Shown one piece after another: positions 1-12,132 of a stretch of DNA of 64,000 nucleotides. A model generated the notes under the pieces. It was not told the DNA's origin. It did not search any database and saw nothing but the letters and a program-made list of their open reading frames with translations. The position numbers were made by a program, and so were the translations under genes. How positions within the stretch are numbered: position 1 is the stretch's first letter; each line of letters starts with the position of its first letter. The stretch is from NCBI GenBank assembly GCA_024180945.1, contig JAKSGN010000037.1:873501-937500 (forward strand), given 5' to 3'. Source of the stretch: Macrophomina tecta. Taxonomy: Eukaryota; Ascomycota; Dothideomycetes; Botryosphaeriales; Botryosphaeriaceae.

Positions 1-3000
1 GACAATACCGGCATGTACCAGCCGGTTACCCGGTGACATGCTCTTCTGCCTGGCCTGTGTGAGAAACTTTTGAAGGTCAATTCCGTGCAAAACTTCGGCG
101 TCTTCTTTGACAACGACCTGCAAGAAACCCCATCTTTCGCTTTGGACAACCCTGGTACGCAGCACAGGCGTCATGGCAACCAGATTCTTCCAGGCTGCTT
201 CTGCCTTCTCATCGTTCGGCACAGGAACAACGTATTCGGCAACATATGCGCCTTTCTCCACGTTCGACAGCGCCATGAGACCTTCCTGTAGGGGAGCGCA
301 GGGATACACGTCTTCAACGACAGCCTTTTCAAGTCCGCAAGTTACTGCTACTTCCTCCAATACTGCGTTGGTATCGCCTTCCAGGATGGAGAATGGCTGA
401 AGCATTGCGGAAGGAGTCGCATGCACCTCAGCATCCCTGGCGATCCGGGCCATGTCCGAGAGCGTCGGATTGTCGAAGATCTCTTTGACGGTGATGAGTA
501 TCCCACCCCTGCGGGCTGCGGCCACGAGCTTCATGGCATCCAGAGAATCTCCGCCGAGACGCAGAAAACTGTTGTGAGTTTCCACTTCGTCCAAGCCAAG
601 GACCATCTTCCACAACTCACCCAAGCGTCTCTCCATAGCGTTGCTTGAAGTGCTTTCCTTATGCGTCTTCATAACATTTTTCGGAAGCATACTTGCATTT
701 GGAGCCGTCTTATGTGCCGGCTGACGGTAGCTGACGCCTTGAGAAGCTGGGTCAGATAAGGAGCGGACTGGAAGGAACACGGTAGGGACCATAAACGACG
801 GCAAAGTCCGGCTGAGACGGTCTTGCGCTCCGGAAACCAGGGCGTCCAGGAGCTTCTTCGCGACCTCATCGTCCACGTACCCATGTCCCAACGCCACGAT
901 AGCGGCCAGTAATGCCTGGCTGGGGTTTTCAGGGGTTTCAATGACCTTGATCGCAACCTCTCTATCCCACAATGATTGGCTCACAAGTTTTTCAACGGCG
1001 GCGGCTGGGAACCGGCGTCCGTCTAACTCTAATAGCCTGCTCTGCTCGCCGATCGATCCCAGCTCTCCGGTTTTGCTTTCTCGGTTCGGCATTGCCTCTG
1101 CTACTGTCACAACGCCAATTGTATCGGCTGCGAGCAACTCGAGCACGCGCTCAAGCTCCCGCATCATTTGCCGCATCTGCAGTGGCTTGATCAACCTAGC
1201 ATCGTGCGTCGCAGTGAATAACGCAGAAGAGTCCGAGAACTCGCACTCCAGAAGGAGAGGATACGTGTGAAAATCCGCGGTGCCGCTCCCGACTAAGCGT
1301 GCTTTACTCAAGTCGAATGACAGATCTTGTTCCTGTTTCCTAGGGTGCATGGTCAACAGCGAGCGGAAGTCGCATGCTTCCTTGGCATCTTCGCTGACGC
1401 GCCTGATGCTCTGGAGGCCTCTGTGTGAGTGTGGGATGGCATTAGCACTTGCTATTTGGACGCGCTCCAGGATGCTGGCAAGAGTGTCTTGCGGCCTGAA
1501 GTGGACGCGTAGGGGGGCCGTGGTGACAGTAGGGCCGGGAATGCGGTCGATGTCGGGGACAGGGATGAGGCGACCTGACTGCACCAAGCCATATACTACG
1601 TCGTCAGAGCATGAAAATCTTGAGAGTACCAGGGCCCAGGCGGTCTGAATGAGTGCTGCAGTGGTCACACCGGCAGGCTTCTTTGTCAGAGATACACCAT
1701 GCGTGATCACGTTGTCTGCGCGTGGTTTGTAGTCCAAGGAATCGGCGAGTGGGAAGGGTACGGGTCGGGCACCCATCAGGCTGTCTCTCCAAAACCTGTC
1801 CGACTCTGCAGCTTCCAAATTGTGGAGGTAATCGATGTACCGGCTGAACGGTGGAGGTCTATCGAGGGTACTCCCAGCCAATATCTTGCTGATCGCCGCT
1901 GAGATAATACCGACCGTAGCACCGTCGTAAATGGCATGATGGGCAGTCCAAACGAATTGTACTCTTTCGCTGTCCATGATGAGGCCGTACCGGGAAAGAA
2001 TGTCTCCAAAACTCATTGGCTCGTTCCGGTCTCTCGTAACATATTCCTCCAGATTGGAGCCTGTGCCCCACTTAACTGAATCCTCTGAGTCCTTGATTAC
2101 CACCTGAAACATGCCCGTTGGCCCAAGGTGAACAACCCGGGTACGGAGGATAGGATGAGTTGCTACGACCGACTGCCACGCAGCTTTGAGTTGGTTCAAA
2201 CTCGCCCTCTGCAATTCGACAACCAGCCGCGCAACGTAAGATCCTGCCTGGGTATTGGAAGCCGCCATAAGGCCCTCCTGCAGAGGGGTGCAGGGGTACA
2301 TATCCTCAATATCGCCAACTCGCACCCCAATATCAGCGGCAGCCATATGGAGAACCTCATCAAGCGGAATGCTTCGAGGCATCAAAGAGAATGCCGCATC
2401 TTCTGTGGACCTAGTTGATGGCGCCTCCACACCAGTCATGCAAAGCGCCATCTCCCAAAGCGTGGGCTTGCCGAGGACGTCAACCACCTTCAGTGAAAAG
2501 CCTTCCCGCCTCACGATTCCGGAGAGTTGCATGGCTGTGATAGAATCCCCCCCGAGCCGGAGGAAGTCAGCATCCGCTCCGAGGGCCTCGGGATCGTCCA
2601 GCTCCAGGCATTCTGCCCATAGGTGCTTTAGCAGCATCTCCACTTCTGCTGATGCTCTCATCGGCAAATGTCCGCTTGGTGTTGCCTTTGCATTCGCTAC
2701 CACCGTATTCTCGAACTCCACAGGCTGAATGCAAATCTCTTCAACCGTCAGAGATGTAGTAGCTTCAAGCAGGCGTTGCACCGTCAGTTGAAACTGGCCC
2801 ATAAGATGCGTCACCTGAGACTGGCTCAGCACGCCAGAGGCATACGTGACATTGACATTGACCACCGCATCATCCACCTGCTCACAGACTACAGTCACCG
2901 GATAGCTGAATGACGACCCAGTATCAATCGCCTGCGAAGTGACCCCGTAGGCAGCTCCTACCGGCTGCGCTGGCTGCACAACGAACAAGCTTCCGAACGA

Positions 3001-6000
3001 ACAAGCGCGGGCCGCATCCGGGCCGAGCGCCTGGATGTTCTGTAGTCCTAGAGCCTCATGCGGGATCATCTCTGACGCCTGCTTCTGCATGCGCAGGAGT
3101 AGCTCGTGGATTCGGTCCCCTTTCTGGAAGGACACACGCACAGGGACCGCGGTGATGGTCGGCCCCATCACCTCTTCGATGCCATCCATCGGGGCGTTAC
3201 GGCCGCTAACGATGCTGCCGAAGACGACATCGGTGGCGCCGCCGCTGCAGGCAGCCATCACGAGTGCCCATGCCGCTTGTAAGGTTGTCGCGAGCGTGAC
3301 CTCGGCTCTAGCTCGCCGCGGGAGGCGTAAGTTGAAGTCCGCAATGCCGTCGATGGGCGCCGGTCTGGCCTGCGACGGTGGGAACGCCGGGGTTGGAGCA
3401 TCTTTCAAGTAAGTTCTCCAGAAGTCGGCGGCGGCACCTGAGTTGCGGATCTCGTTCAAGTGTTCCATGTACCTCCGGAAAGCCACGGGTTTCTTGGAGT
3501 CTGTCTTGCCGGTGTAGATATCGTGGACCCTCTGAAGGAGGAGATGTAGCGAATAGCCGTCATAGAGCGAGTGATGAGCCAGCCAGACGAATTTTCGGGA
3601 GCCCGTTTGCTTATCGTCAATGATTGCGACCTTGTTGAATAGGAAGGCAGACAAGTTTCTGGGCTGCTTCAAGTACTCTTGCAGGTTACTGCTCTGTTCC
3701 CAGTCAACCTTCATCTGCTTCAGCATGGCCTGCATGGGCTTTGGTGGTTTCGTGTAAACAGTCTGGAAGAGTCGTGTGCGGAGAATTGGCTGCTCTTGGA
3801 CACACGTCTCCCAAGCGGCGCGGAAACGCTGAACGTCGAACTTTGAATCCCTGGGGAGCTCAACAACATGCTGAGCCGTATACGCAAGCGGATTTTTGGC
3901 GGATTCGATCATGAACGCTTCTTGAAGTGGGGTCGCCGGGTATATATCTTCAATTTCCGCCACAGAGTTCACATGGAGTGCCATGGCAGCCTCTGTCCGC
4001 ATTGAATTAGCAAGATCACCGACAAGTTCGAAGGGCTTGAACTGTGTCCTCCCAGCAGTCTTTTCATCTATGGGCGTCATCGTTTTTGCCATGTCGCTCA
4101 GTACGGGGTGGCGCAGGACTGATGAAACTGATAGGTGCATGCCCTCTGCTCTTGCAGCAGCAACCAGTTTCATGGCGAGGAAGGAATCTCCGCCAAGATA
4201 GAAGAAATTGTCGCCCAGCTGAATCTGCGAGATTTGGACGTTCAAAACGAGCGCAAGCATGGACTGGAGCTTCCGTTCATTCTCCGTCTCCGCAGGGCGG
4301 CCCTCACCCCGGGCTGCTCGCTGCTCACTCCCCAGTCTTCCCGCAATCGTCCGCAGCGCTTTCCGGTCCAGCTTCCCAGAAGGCATGCGTGGAAAAGGTT
4401 CCTTTACCGGCAGAATATTCGAAGGCACCATGAACCTGGGCAGCTTCTGCGGGAGCTCCGCCTCAAGCAATGCCACCACACTCGCAACGTTCTCATCCGG
4501 CGCGCCCATCATCTCCACGAGCAGCACGAGCTTCGAATCGACAACCTCAGCCGCAAACGACGCAGTCTTACCGAGCACCAGAGCAGCCTTATGTTCAACC
4601 TCGGCCAACTCCACGCGCTGCCCTCTGATCTTGACCTGCGTGTCCTTCCGGCCCACGAATTGCAGGCTGCCATCCTTCTTGAACCTCACCAAATCGCCCG
4701 TACGATAGAAGCGCCGCAGGCGTGACGGCTCCAGCCAATCGCGACGCGTCACAAACGCCTTCGCCGTCTGCGCCTCGTTATTGAGATATCCGCGCGCGAC
4801 GCTGGGGCCGTCGAGCCACAGCTCACCAGCCGCGCCAACCGGCAGGAGCCGCTCCGTCTCCGGGTCCACGACCCAAGGCCTGCAGCAGAAGCTGTTTCCA
4901 ATCGACAAGCGGTCCGAGTCGGGCGTGACGTCGACCTGGAAGGTGGCGTAGACGGCGGTCTCGGTGGGGCCGTACGCCTCGATCAGGCGGACGGCGGGCG
5001 CCCAGGTGGCGAAGACGTCCTGCGGGATGACCTCGCCGCCGGTGACGACGGTGCGGATACTGGGCACGTCCTCCGGCGCCATGATGCTGAGCATCGTCGG
5101 CGTCATGAACATAACGGTGGCGCCGAGGCGGCCGATGGCGCCGCTAATGTCGTTCATGCGCTGCTCTTCGGACATCTGGCACACGCAGCCGCCGGACGTG
5201 AGCGTGCTCCAGATCTCGAAAATGCTGGCGTCGAAGGTGTAGGCGGAGAACTGGAGGACGCGGGAGGTGGAGTCCAGCTGGAGGATGGGCGAGTATCTGG
5301 TGGAGCTAGCCAGGAATTGCGAGTGCTGCATCATGATTCCTTTAGGCGTGCCGGTGGAGCCTGAAGTGAAGAGGACGTATGCGAGATTTTCTGGGGTGAC
5401 GAGCTGTGGGATATCGCGTTCTGGGAGACGGCTGACGAAGGTAGGCGAGACGACAATCTGTTGGACGTGCTCCTGAAGCCGGAGAGCCGTCTTAGGTGAA
5501 GCAATCACAATGCTAGCTGAAGCGTCGTCGAGGAGCTGCAATAGGCGAGCGAGCGGAGCTTCTGGGTCAAACGGGACGAACGCGCCGCCAGCCTTGAGTA
5601 CAGACAGCATGGCAACGGTCGCCCAAGCAGACTTTTCCATACAGACAGGAACAAGCTCCTCCGGGCGGACACCGAGGTTGTAGAGGTGGGCAGCCAACCT
5701 CGATGAAAGTTTGTCCAACTCGGCGTAGGTTAGTCTGCCATCCCATGCGTCAATAGCAAGACGGCCTGGGTGCTCTCTGGTAACACGCTCGATGAGATGA
5801 TGGATGCAGCTGTCGACCGGAGAAGTTGCTTCCAGTCGCGAATTCCAGTGGCTCAATGTACCACTGTCTCTTTCGCTGACCACTTCAAGGTCCTGAATAG
5901 TGGAGTTTGGTGTCTCAATCACACTCCGCAGGACCCTAGAAACGGTTTCCGCAATGTTTTCCGCTTGGAAGGGCGAGACCTTCGACGTCAGGTACTCGAT

Positions 6001-9000
6001 AACAAGCTCGAGAGAGTTTTCAGTGACGTATCCAAGGAAGGTCACAGCAAACTCAGTGGGATCCATTTCGTGCGTCAGTCGAATGACGATCTCATTGTCG
6101 GTCGGAGTGGAAGATTTGTGCTGCAGCGACATAGCAGTGTCGAAAAGACCTTCCCGAGCTGCGTCCACCATGTCTGTAGCATGCATTACCTCTGCCAAAG
6201 GACATTCTCTGTGTGAGATCTGCTCAATACTATCATCTTGCATTGACTTCAGAACGTCCCACACGGTCGAGGATGAAGGCAGTCGGGAAACGCAGGGCTG
6301 AATATTCGTAAAAACGCCGAGCGTCTGCCCGTACTCCTCGTCCCGACCACTGCTCAAATATCCGAATACCGGACTCTCAGAACCGGTGTATGATCGCAGA
6401 ACAAGACCCCAAACGGCTTTGAGCAGATCTGATATAGTGATTCCAAGGCTCTGACAAAAGGACTTGACTTTGTGCAGGTTGAATTCGGGCATGCTCGTAA
6501 ACTCAAGACTGCCGTCTGAAATATCACTCCACTGAGGAACATGACAAGGCATTATTCCGGCAAGATGGCGCTTCCAATATTCAACAGACCCTTCATGAGA
6601 CGTCGTTGAGATGTGCTTGATATAGTTGCTGTAAAGAGGACGTGGAGCGCTCCTCAAGACATCGAGATTCTCGTACGCTCTCTGAAGATCAAGCATGAGC
6701 GCTTTGGTTGAGCTGCCATCGATGAGAACATGGCTGACATTCAACTGCAAGACCGCATGGCCGGGCGACTGCAGCTTCACAAACAATTGATGCTCAGGCT
6801 GACTCGGAGTCCACGAAAGGTCGAGAGGCGGGCCATCCAGCTGACCCTCAACATAGGTTATCCCAGCTCGAGAATGACGCAACACAACCTGGTCAAATGT
6901 GCCATCCGCCCGGATACTTTCAACGAAAACAGTCCTCAGTACAGCATGACGGTCCACCAGCGCCTGCCATGCTTGCTCGAGCTTTTGTAGGTCAATTGCT
7001 CCGTGCCTCTGCTGTACGTCGAGAAAAAGTTGTGAGATGTAGCTACCCCGTTGACCGGCACGGCTGAGCAGCATTCCGTTCTGCATCGGGGAACATGGGT
7101 ACATATCCTCAACATCCTCGATCCGGAGTCCGATCCTTGGCAGTATGTTGTCCGCGAGCCGTGCCGCTTCCGCGGAAGATGCACGTAGAAGTGGAAACTC
7201 AGGTCTAATGTGGTGGAGCTGGGACGACATGGTGCCAAGTACCTGCCGACATTCCTGCATCCACAGGCGAATGCGGTCCAGATGTCTCATGCGCCGATTG
7301 TAGGTGAATGAGAGCTTGATGTGTCCGCGCTCAACGTTACCCAGAATTTCGACGAGCCCGAAACGGGGGAGTGTTTCGCCAAACCCGTCAAGGTTCATGA
7401 GAGTTCGTTCAGGGATCTCTGAAAAGAGGCTTCCAGGGCGCTCCAGCTGTTGATACATGCCTGCGTAGTTGAAAGTCACTTCCATCGGGGTCTCTGCGCT
7501 GGCCGACGAGCCCTTATTACGCTGGTAGTACCTCGATGCGAAGTATGCCAGGCCTTTGTCTGGGAATTTTGCTCGGAGCGCTCTTATTTCACGTAGAGCA
7601 TCAACGGAGCTACTGCAACTGTGTTGTGAGAGGACCAAGGGGAGGATGGTCGTGAACCAACCCACTGTTGAAGAAAGATCAATCGCATCATCCCATGGTT
7701 CTCGCCCATGGCCTTCAACAAAAACCGCTGGTATTGGCCTTTCGGGAAACACGTTGTGAAAGGCGAGCATACATGCTGACAGGAGAACGTCCACTGCTTC
7801 GGCTTCCAGTGGGCCACTCGAGGCGGCTCCCAGTATCGCCGAGGAAAGCTCCTTGTCCAGCACCACAACTTCTGTGTCCGAATCCCCATAAACATTGGGT
7901 AGATCTGACATCCCCCAAAATGACATTTTTGATTCTGGTAATTGGAAGGGCAACTCTTGCGGTGGGAGTCTCCGTACGTAACTCTGCTGGGCTTTGCACC
8001 ATTTCTGGAACGAGTAACTCGGGGGTGCAGATATTGTTCCAGTCTGCAAATGCTCCTCAATTTGTCCCAAAATAGCGCGGAAAGAGACAAAGTCGGTGAC
8101 AAGGTGGTGTGCGCAAACGAACAGAAGCTGGTCCCGTCCTTCTCGGATATTGAAAAGGTCGGCGTGAATGAGCGGTCCGAGCCTAATGTCCAGACTCCGC
8201 TGTGACTGACCAATGATTTGCATAACCTCTTCAGACTGCTCTGAAACAGCATGAGAGGATATACCGTACGACTCTACAGTGTCCTCCGAGATGTACTGAA
8301 ACCACTTCCCTTGCTTCAACTCGAAAAACCGAGCTCGCAGCATGGGATTCCTGGAGACAACCGCCTCCAATGATTTTTCCAGCGAGATGTGCGAGATGTT
8401 TCGGTTCAGTCGCAAAAGGAAACTGATGTTATCGCGATTATCGCCTTCTGGTTTAAGATGAAAGAAAAGGCGCTGGATCGGTGACAAACTGAACGGTGCC
8501 TCCAAGTCTTCTTCTTCTTCCTCGGCATCTGCTTGTACTGCCCTTGCCGGGGTTGAGAGCCCATCAGCAGCCAATCCAGACGCTATTGCTTCGATGGTCT
8601 TCTGCTGGAGGATTCGTTGCATAGCGATTCGTAAGCCGCGTGCCGCAGCCTGCGAGACCACTTGCATCGCAGAGATAGAATCTCCGCCAAGGCTCTGGAA
8701 CACACTAGTGCGGTCGATGTTCTCTGCAGGTACGTTCAGAACCTTGCTCCAAATCTGGCGGATTTCTTCTTCAACCTGGCCAAGACCCGTGCTTGGGGAA
8801 GTGTGAGCCTGCCTTGGGACTTTCCCTGCGGATAGCCGAGTCTCGCCCAGTGCACGGAGGCTCTTCCGATCAATCTTCCCATTAATAGAGATTGGGACAT
8901 GCTCAATGGCCTGGTACGATGCTGGTATCATGAAGCTTGGAAGAATGTCCCGGACTTTCGTCTCCGCGGCTGCCATTTCCTTTTCTAGCAGTTGCTGGGC

Positions 9001-10770
9001 GGCAGCCTCGTCCCCATTCCAATCACGGCCGATTGCCACAAAGGCCACTAAAGTTCCACGCGTACCGGTCTTGGTCTTTCTTTTCACAAGCTCCACAACA
9101 ATATCTCGGGAAGCGTTCATTGCAAGCTTGAACTGATGCTCAATCTCGCCGACCTCAATCCTCTGGCCATTCACCTTGACCTGCTCATCTTTGCGACCGG
9201 CAAAGGTAAAACTTCCGTCTTCTTCCTGGATGACGAGATCTCCGGTCCGGTAAAAGCGAAGGGCCCGGGCATCCGACTCTGCCGGGAAGAGTCGAGTATG
9301 CCAGATGGGTCTGCGTATGAAGACTGCGGCCGTCTTCTCCGGCTCATTGAGATAACCTCGTCCCACGTGCGGTCCCTCCACAAGCAGCTCACCAATCTCT
9401 CCCGGCGGAGTTCTCTTGTTCGCGTCTTCGGGGTCCACTACCCAGCAACGTCCTGCCACTGCTGTGCCGATGCTCTTCCCCTGGGACCCTCTTGGTATCG
9501 GGGCGGTACATGTCGAGACAACCGAAGCTTCCTACAATCTCCGTTAGCCAGTGCTCTGTGACATGAAAGTGAAGGTTCAGGCGTGATCAGCAGATTTTAA
9601 GCGGACAAGGAAACTCGGCAGCGAAACCAGAGGAGCAAGATGCACGCAACGTCCAAATAGGCTCTCGGGATCAGCCCACCCCGAGCAACCCGTCCGTCCA
9701 CGCGCAAGGCACAGTCCCGCTCGCTCGTGCCCGCCAAGCACCCGACCTCCTACTTCATCGCCAATCCACGCCCACCCGATACGCATACGTACCACTTGCC
9801 CATACGCGTTCATCAGCGTCACCCTATCCGCCCACCTCTCCAGCAGCGCCTCCGGCATCGCCTCGCCCCCCTGCACCAACGTCCGCAGCCCTGCCAGCCC
9901 ATCATCCGCGACCGACGACAGCGCACTGATAAACGACGCCGTCAGTAGCGCGTAGTTCGCGCGCATGCTCTTCACCGCGGAAGCGAACGCGCCCGGATCC
10001 AGCCGCTCGCTCTCTCCGACCACGCACACGGCGCCGCCGACAACCAGCGTCGTCAGCATCTCGGTGATGGCGGCGTCGAAGTTGTATGACGCGAACTGCA
10101 CGGCGCGCGTGCGCGCGTCCATGCCCATCGCCGCGGCGTGGCCCGTCGCGCCGGCGCAGAAGGAGCCGTGCTCGATGACGGCGCCCTTGGGCTGCCCGGT
10201 GCTGCCGCTGGTGTAGACGATGTAGGCGGCGTTGGAGGGGGTTGCAGTTTGTGTTGGGCCGTGAGCGCTTGGCGGGAGGGCGGCGAGGGCGGGGGCGTCG
10301 AGGGGGAGGGCAGTGCGGAGCAGTTGGGAGATGCGGTGGTGGGAGGCGCGCGAGGTGATGGCGATCGTGGCGCTGCATTTGCTGATTATGCTTTCCAGGC
10401 GGTCGGTGGGGTGTGCCGGGTCGAGGAGGACGAAGGCGCCGCCGGCTTTGAGGACGGCAACGGCGGCGATTGCTGTTTTTTCGGGGAGAAAGTTTCAGTT
10501 GGGGCGGCTGCATGTTGGTTGTTGTGCTGCTTTACCTGTCCATATTGACTTCTCGAAGCACAGCGGAACGATCACCTCTGGGCCGACTCCAAGAGCAACC
10601 AGCTTGGTTGCGATGCGGCGTGAAGCATCGCCGAGAGCTCGGTAGGAGATGGATTGGCCGTCCGATGAGCAGATTGCTTCTGCATCGGGACGGATCTGGC
10701 AGTGTTCATCAATCAACTCGGTGATCAGATAGTCGTGGATCGGCGGCTGCCGTCTGGTAGATGCCTTCAT
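1..10770 (-). CDS. Non-ribosomal peptide synthetase, A-T-E-C-A-T-C-T-C-(A remnant)-T-C, 3' end missing
   Basis: Multimodular cytosolic synthetase that activates, epimerises and condenses amino acids. The start is ATG at 10770; exons are 10536-10770, about 9790-10472 and about 9564-1, and the frame is still open at base 1. Core motifs seen: A1 TSGSTG near 10190-10224; T1 LGGDS near 8680; epimerase HHLVTD near 8100 with an NYAG motif; condensation SHVLIDG near 6720; A2 TSGSTG near 5360 and AYGPTE near 4965; T2 LGGDS near 4190; condensation HHSLYDG near 3565; T3 LGGDS near 2550; condensation HHAIYDG near 1930; adenylation C-terminal remnant about 700-1080; T4 LGGDS near 557; start of a further condensation domain at 1-310. 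Two adenylation domains serve four carriers. The T-C-T-C tail recalls fungal siderophore-type synthetases, but similar tails occur elsewhere, so the product is not predicted. One residue is probably delivered in D form, because E follows module 1. It is divergent from the ABC exporter gene. Confidence 0.93.
9565..9791 (-). other. Putative long NRPS intron inside adenylation motif A5 (about 225 nt)
   Basis: The frame reads well up to NAYGQ and again from HWLTEIVGS; the sequence between is GC-rich and is not adenylation-like. Candidate donors are GTGGTA, GTACGT and GTATGC near 9780-9791; candidate acceptors are CACAG and CAGAG near 9565-9568. None gives a canonical GPTE at motif A5. The exact ends are uncertain. 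Confidence 0.45.
10473..10535 (-). other. NRPS intron 1 (63 nt)
   Basis: A GTAAAG donor and an AACAG acceptor join the upstream sequence ending KSIWT to IAAVAVLKAGG. This restores the first adenylation core (A1/A2 motif region) in frame. Without splicing the frame is lost. Confidence 0.85.
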
Positions 10771-12132
10771 TGCGGCTGCCTAGGATCACAAAAAGACAGA
10801 AAATTCAGTTATTGATAAAGATATTATGGAGTACTGAGGGCACGAACGAGCTGCTGCCGCCAGGGAAGTACGAGGAGCCTAGCTTTTTGTATTGACTACA
10901 TAGCACTGTCCATTGGCCGCAATGCCAGCCCCCAAAGTCTCAAGAAATTTTGAGTCTGGAATGCAAAAGCAGGAACCAATTTTGGACGCGAGGACGGAGC
11001 CGCAGATTGGATCGGGCAAGCCTGATTTGCACAAAGCCAGGATTCAACCCTGATACGTGCATTCGTTGTTCAGCAATGGGACATCAAGAAGGCCGAGGAG
11101 TTCCAGAACCGAATTCCGGGCCATGATCGCGTAGCTATGTGGGCCATCACTGCAGATGAGTCCACCAAAAAAAATAAAAATAAAAAAAAACCGGTGATGA
11201 GCGCCAGACGGACTCGGATCATCAGTCAGTCTGCTGTTCTCACAAGATTGTACCTGGTCATGCAGAAAATAAAAGCACCAATGATCTGATGTCTGCACAG
11301 GTGATCTTCATTCGCCGACAAATAAGGCAACCTTGGCATCCTTGCTGTAGTTCTTGAGTGCCAACAACAGCCCGTCCGAGCGTTGCTGCCATGAACAGAT
11401 TATGCTTGGGTGAAAGTCTGGCCTACCGTGTTATCCGGACGCCAGGGCATACTCGCCGACGAATCTGGTGAGGAATTTGCTGATCTGCACGTCAGCGGCT
11501 TCATTGTGGCATCGTCCATGGTCAGGTTCACTGGATGGACTTTCAGTGTGCCTACACAGAACGGATTTCGGCTGTGGATATAGCCGTTGAACCATGTCTT
11601 AACAATCTGCACAATTTGAGACGGCGCACTGTCTTGCATCGGGGGTTGATCAGGAGCTACCCAAACGGGATTGCCGCTGCCTCAAGCATCCCAGAATAGA
11701 AAACAGACCATGGCCACGTTCCTATTCTGGAGCAATGAGGCTTTGGCGGATACGAGAGTGCAACTCCGCTTCAAGGCCATTACTAGGCCATGGACGCCTG
11801 TGAGTCGCATTGGGAGGCAAGTTCCATCGTGCCTCAACGCCAGGCCCGAAACCCCGAGACCCCACAGCTGGGGTGGCCGACGCTCAGCTCGCCTTGCGTT
11901 TGCCGCGCCCCGTAGCGCACATCCCGTACGGTTAAGCATTGCAGCAGAATGAAGCAGTCTAGAGCAAGCCAAGCTCGGATGCATCAGCTTCCGCTGCCGA
12001 GCCCCTGTGGGTTGCGGTGAAAAATTCGTGCTGGGGTGCTGCGTTTGCCGCCTACAAGACTTAACTCGTTGCCGTGATTCGCAGACAGGATCACTTTGGC
12101 GCAAGAAGCCTTCTTTGTTGCCCTCTCTCGCC
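10771..12132. promoter_or_regulatory. Shared intergenic region between divergent NRPS and ABC exporter genes
   Basis: 1.36 kb lie between the NRPS start on the minus strand and the ABC start on the plus strand. No protein-like frame or RNA gene was recognised. It holds an A-rich tract (11163-11190). The head-to-head layout suggests joint control, but I could not assign a factor-binding motif. Confidence 0.5.
11163..11190 (+). repeat. A-rich low-complexity tract
   Basis: Runs of A broken by single T residues in the NRPS/ABC intergenic region. It may be a nucleosome-depleting promoter tract; no other role is visible. Confidence 0.6.

Noticed and set aside
1..9560. Many plus-strand ORFs of 60-200 residues
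   Set aside because: All lie antisense to the continuous NRPS frame, which carries every expected core motif.
1..10770. Naming the NRPS a ferrichrome or coprogen synthetase
   Set aside because: The T-C-T-C tail fits, but the internal epimerase, missing C-terminus and lack of an ornithine monooxygenase gene nearby leave the product open.
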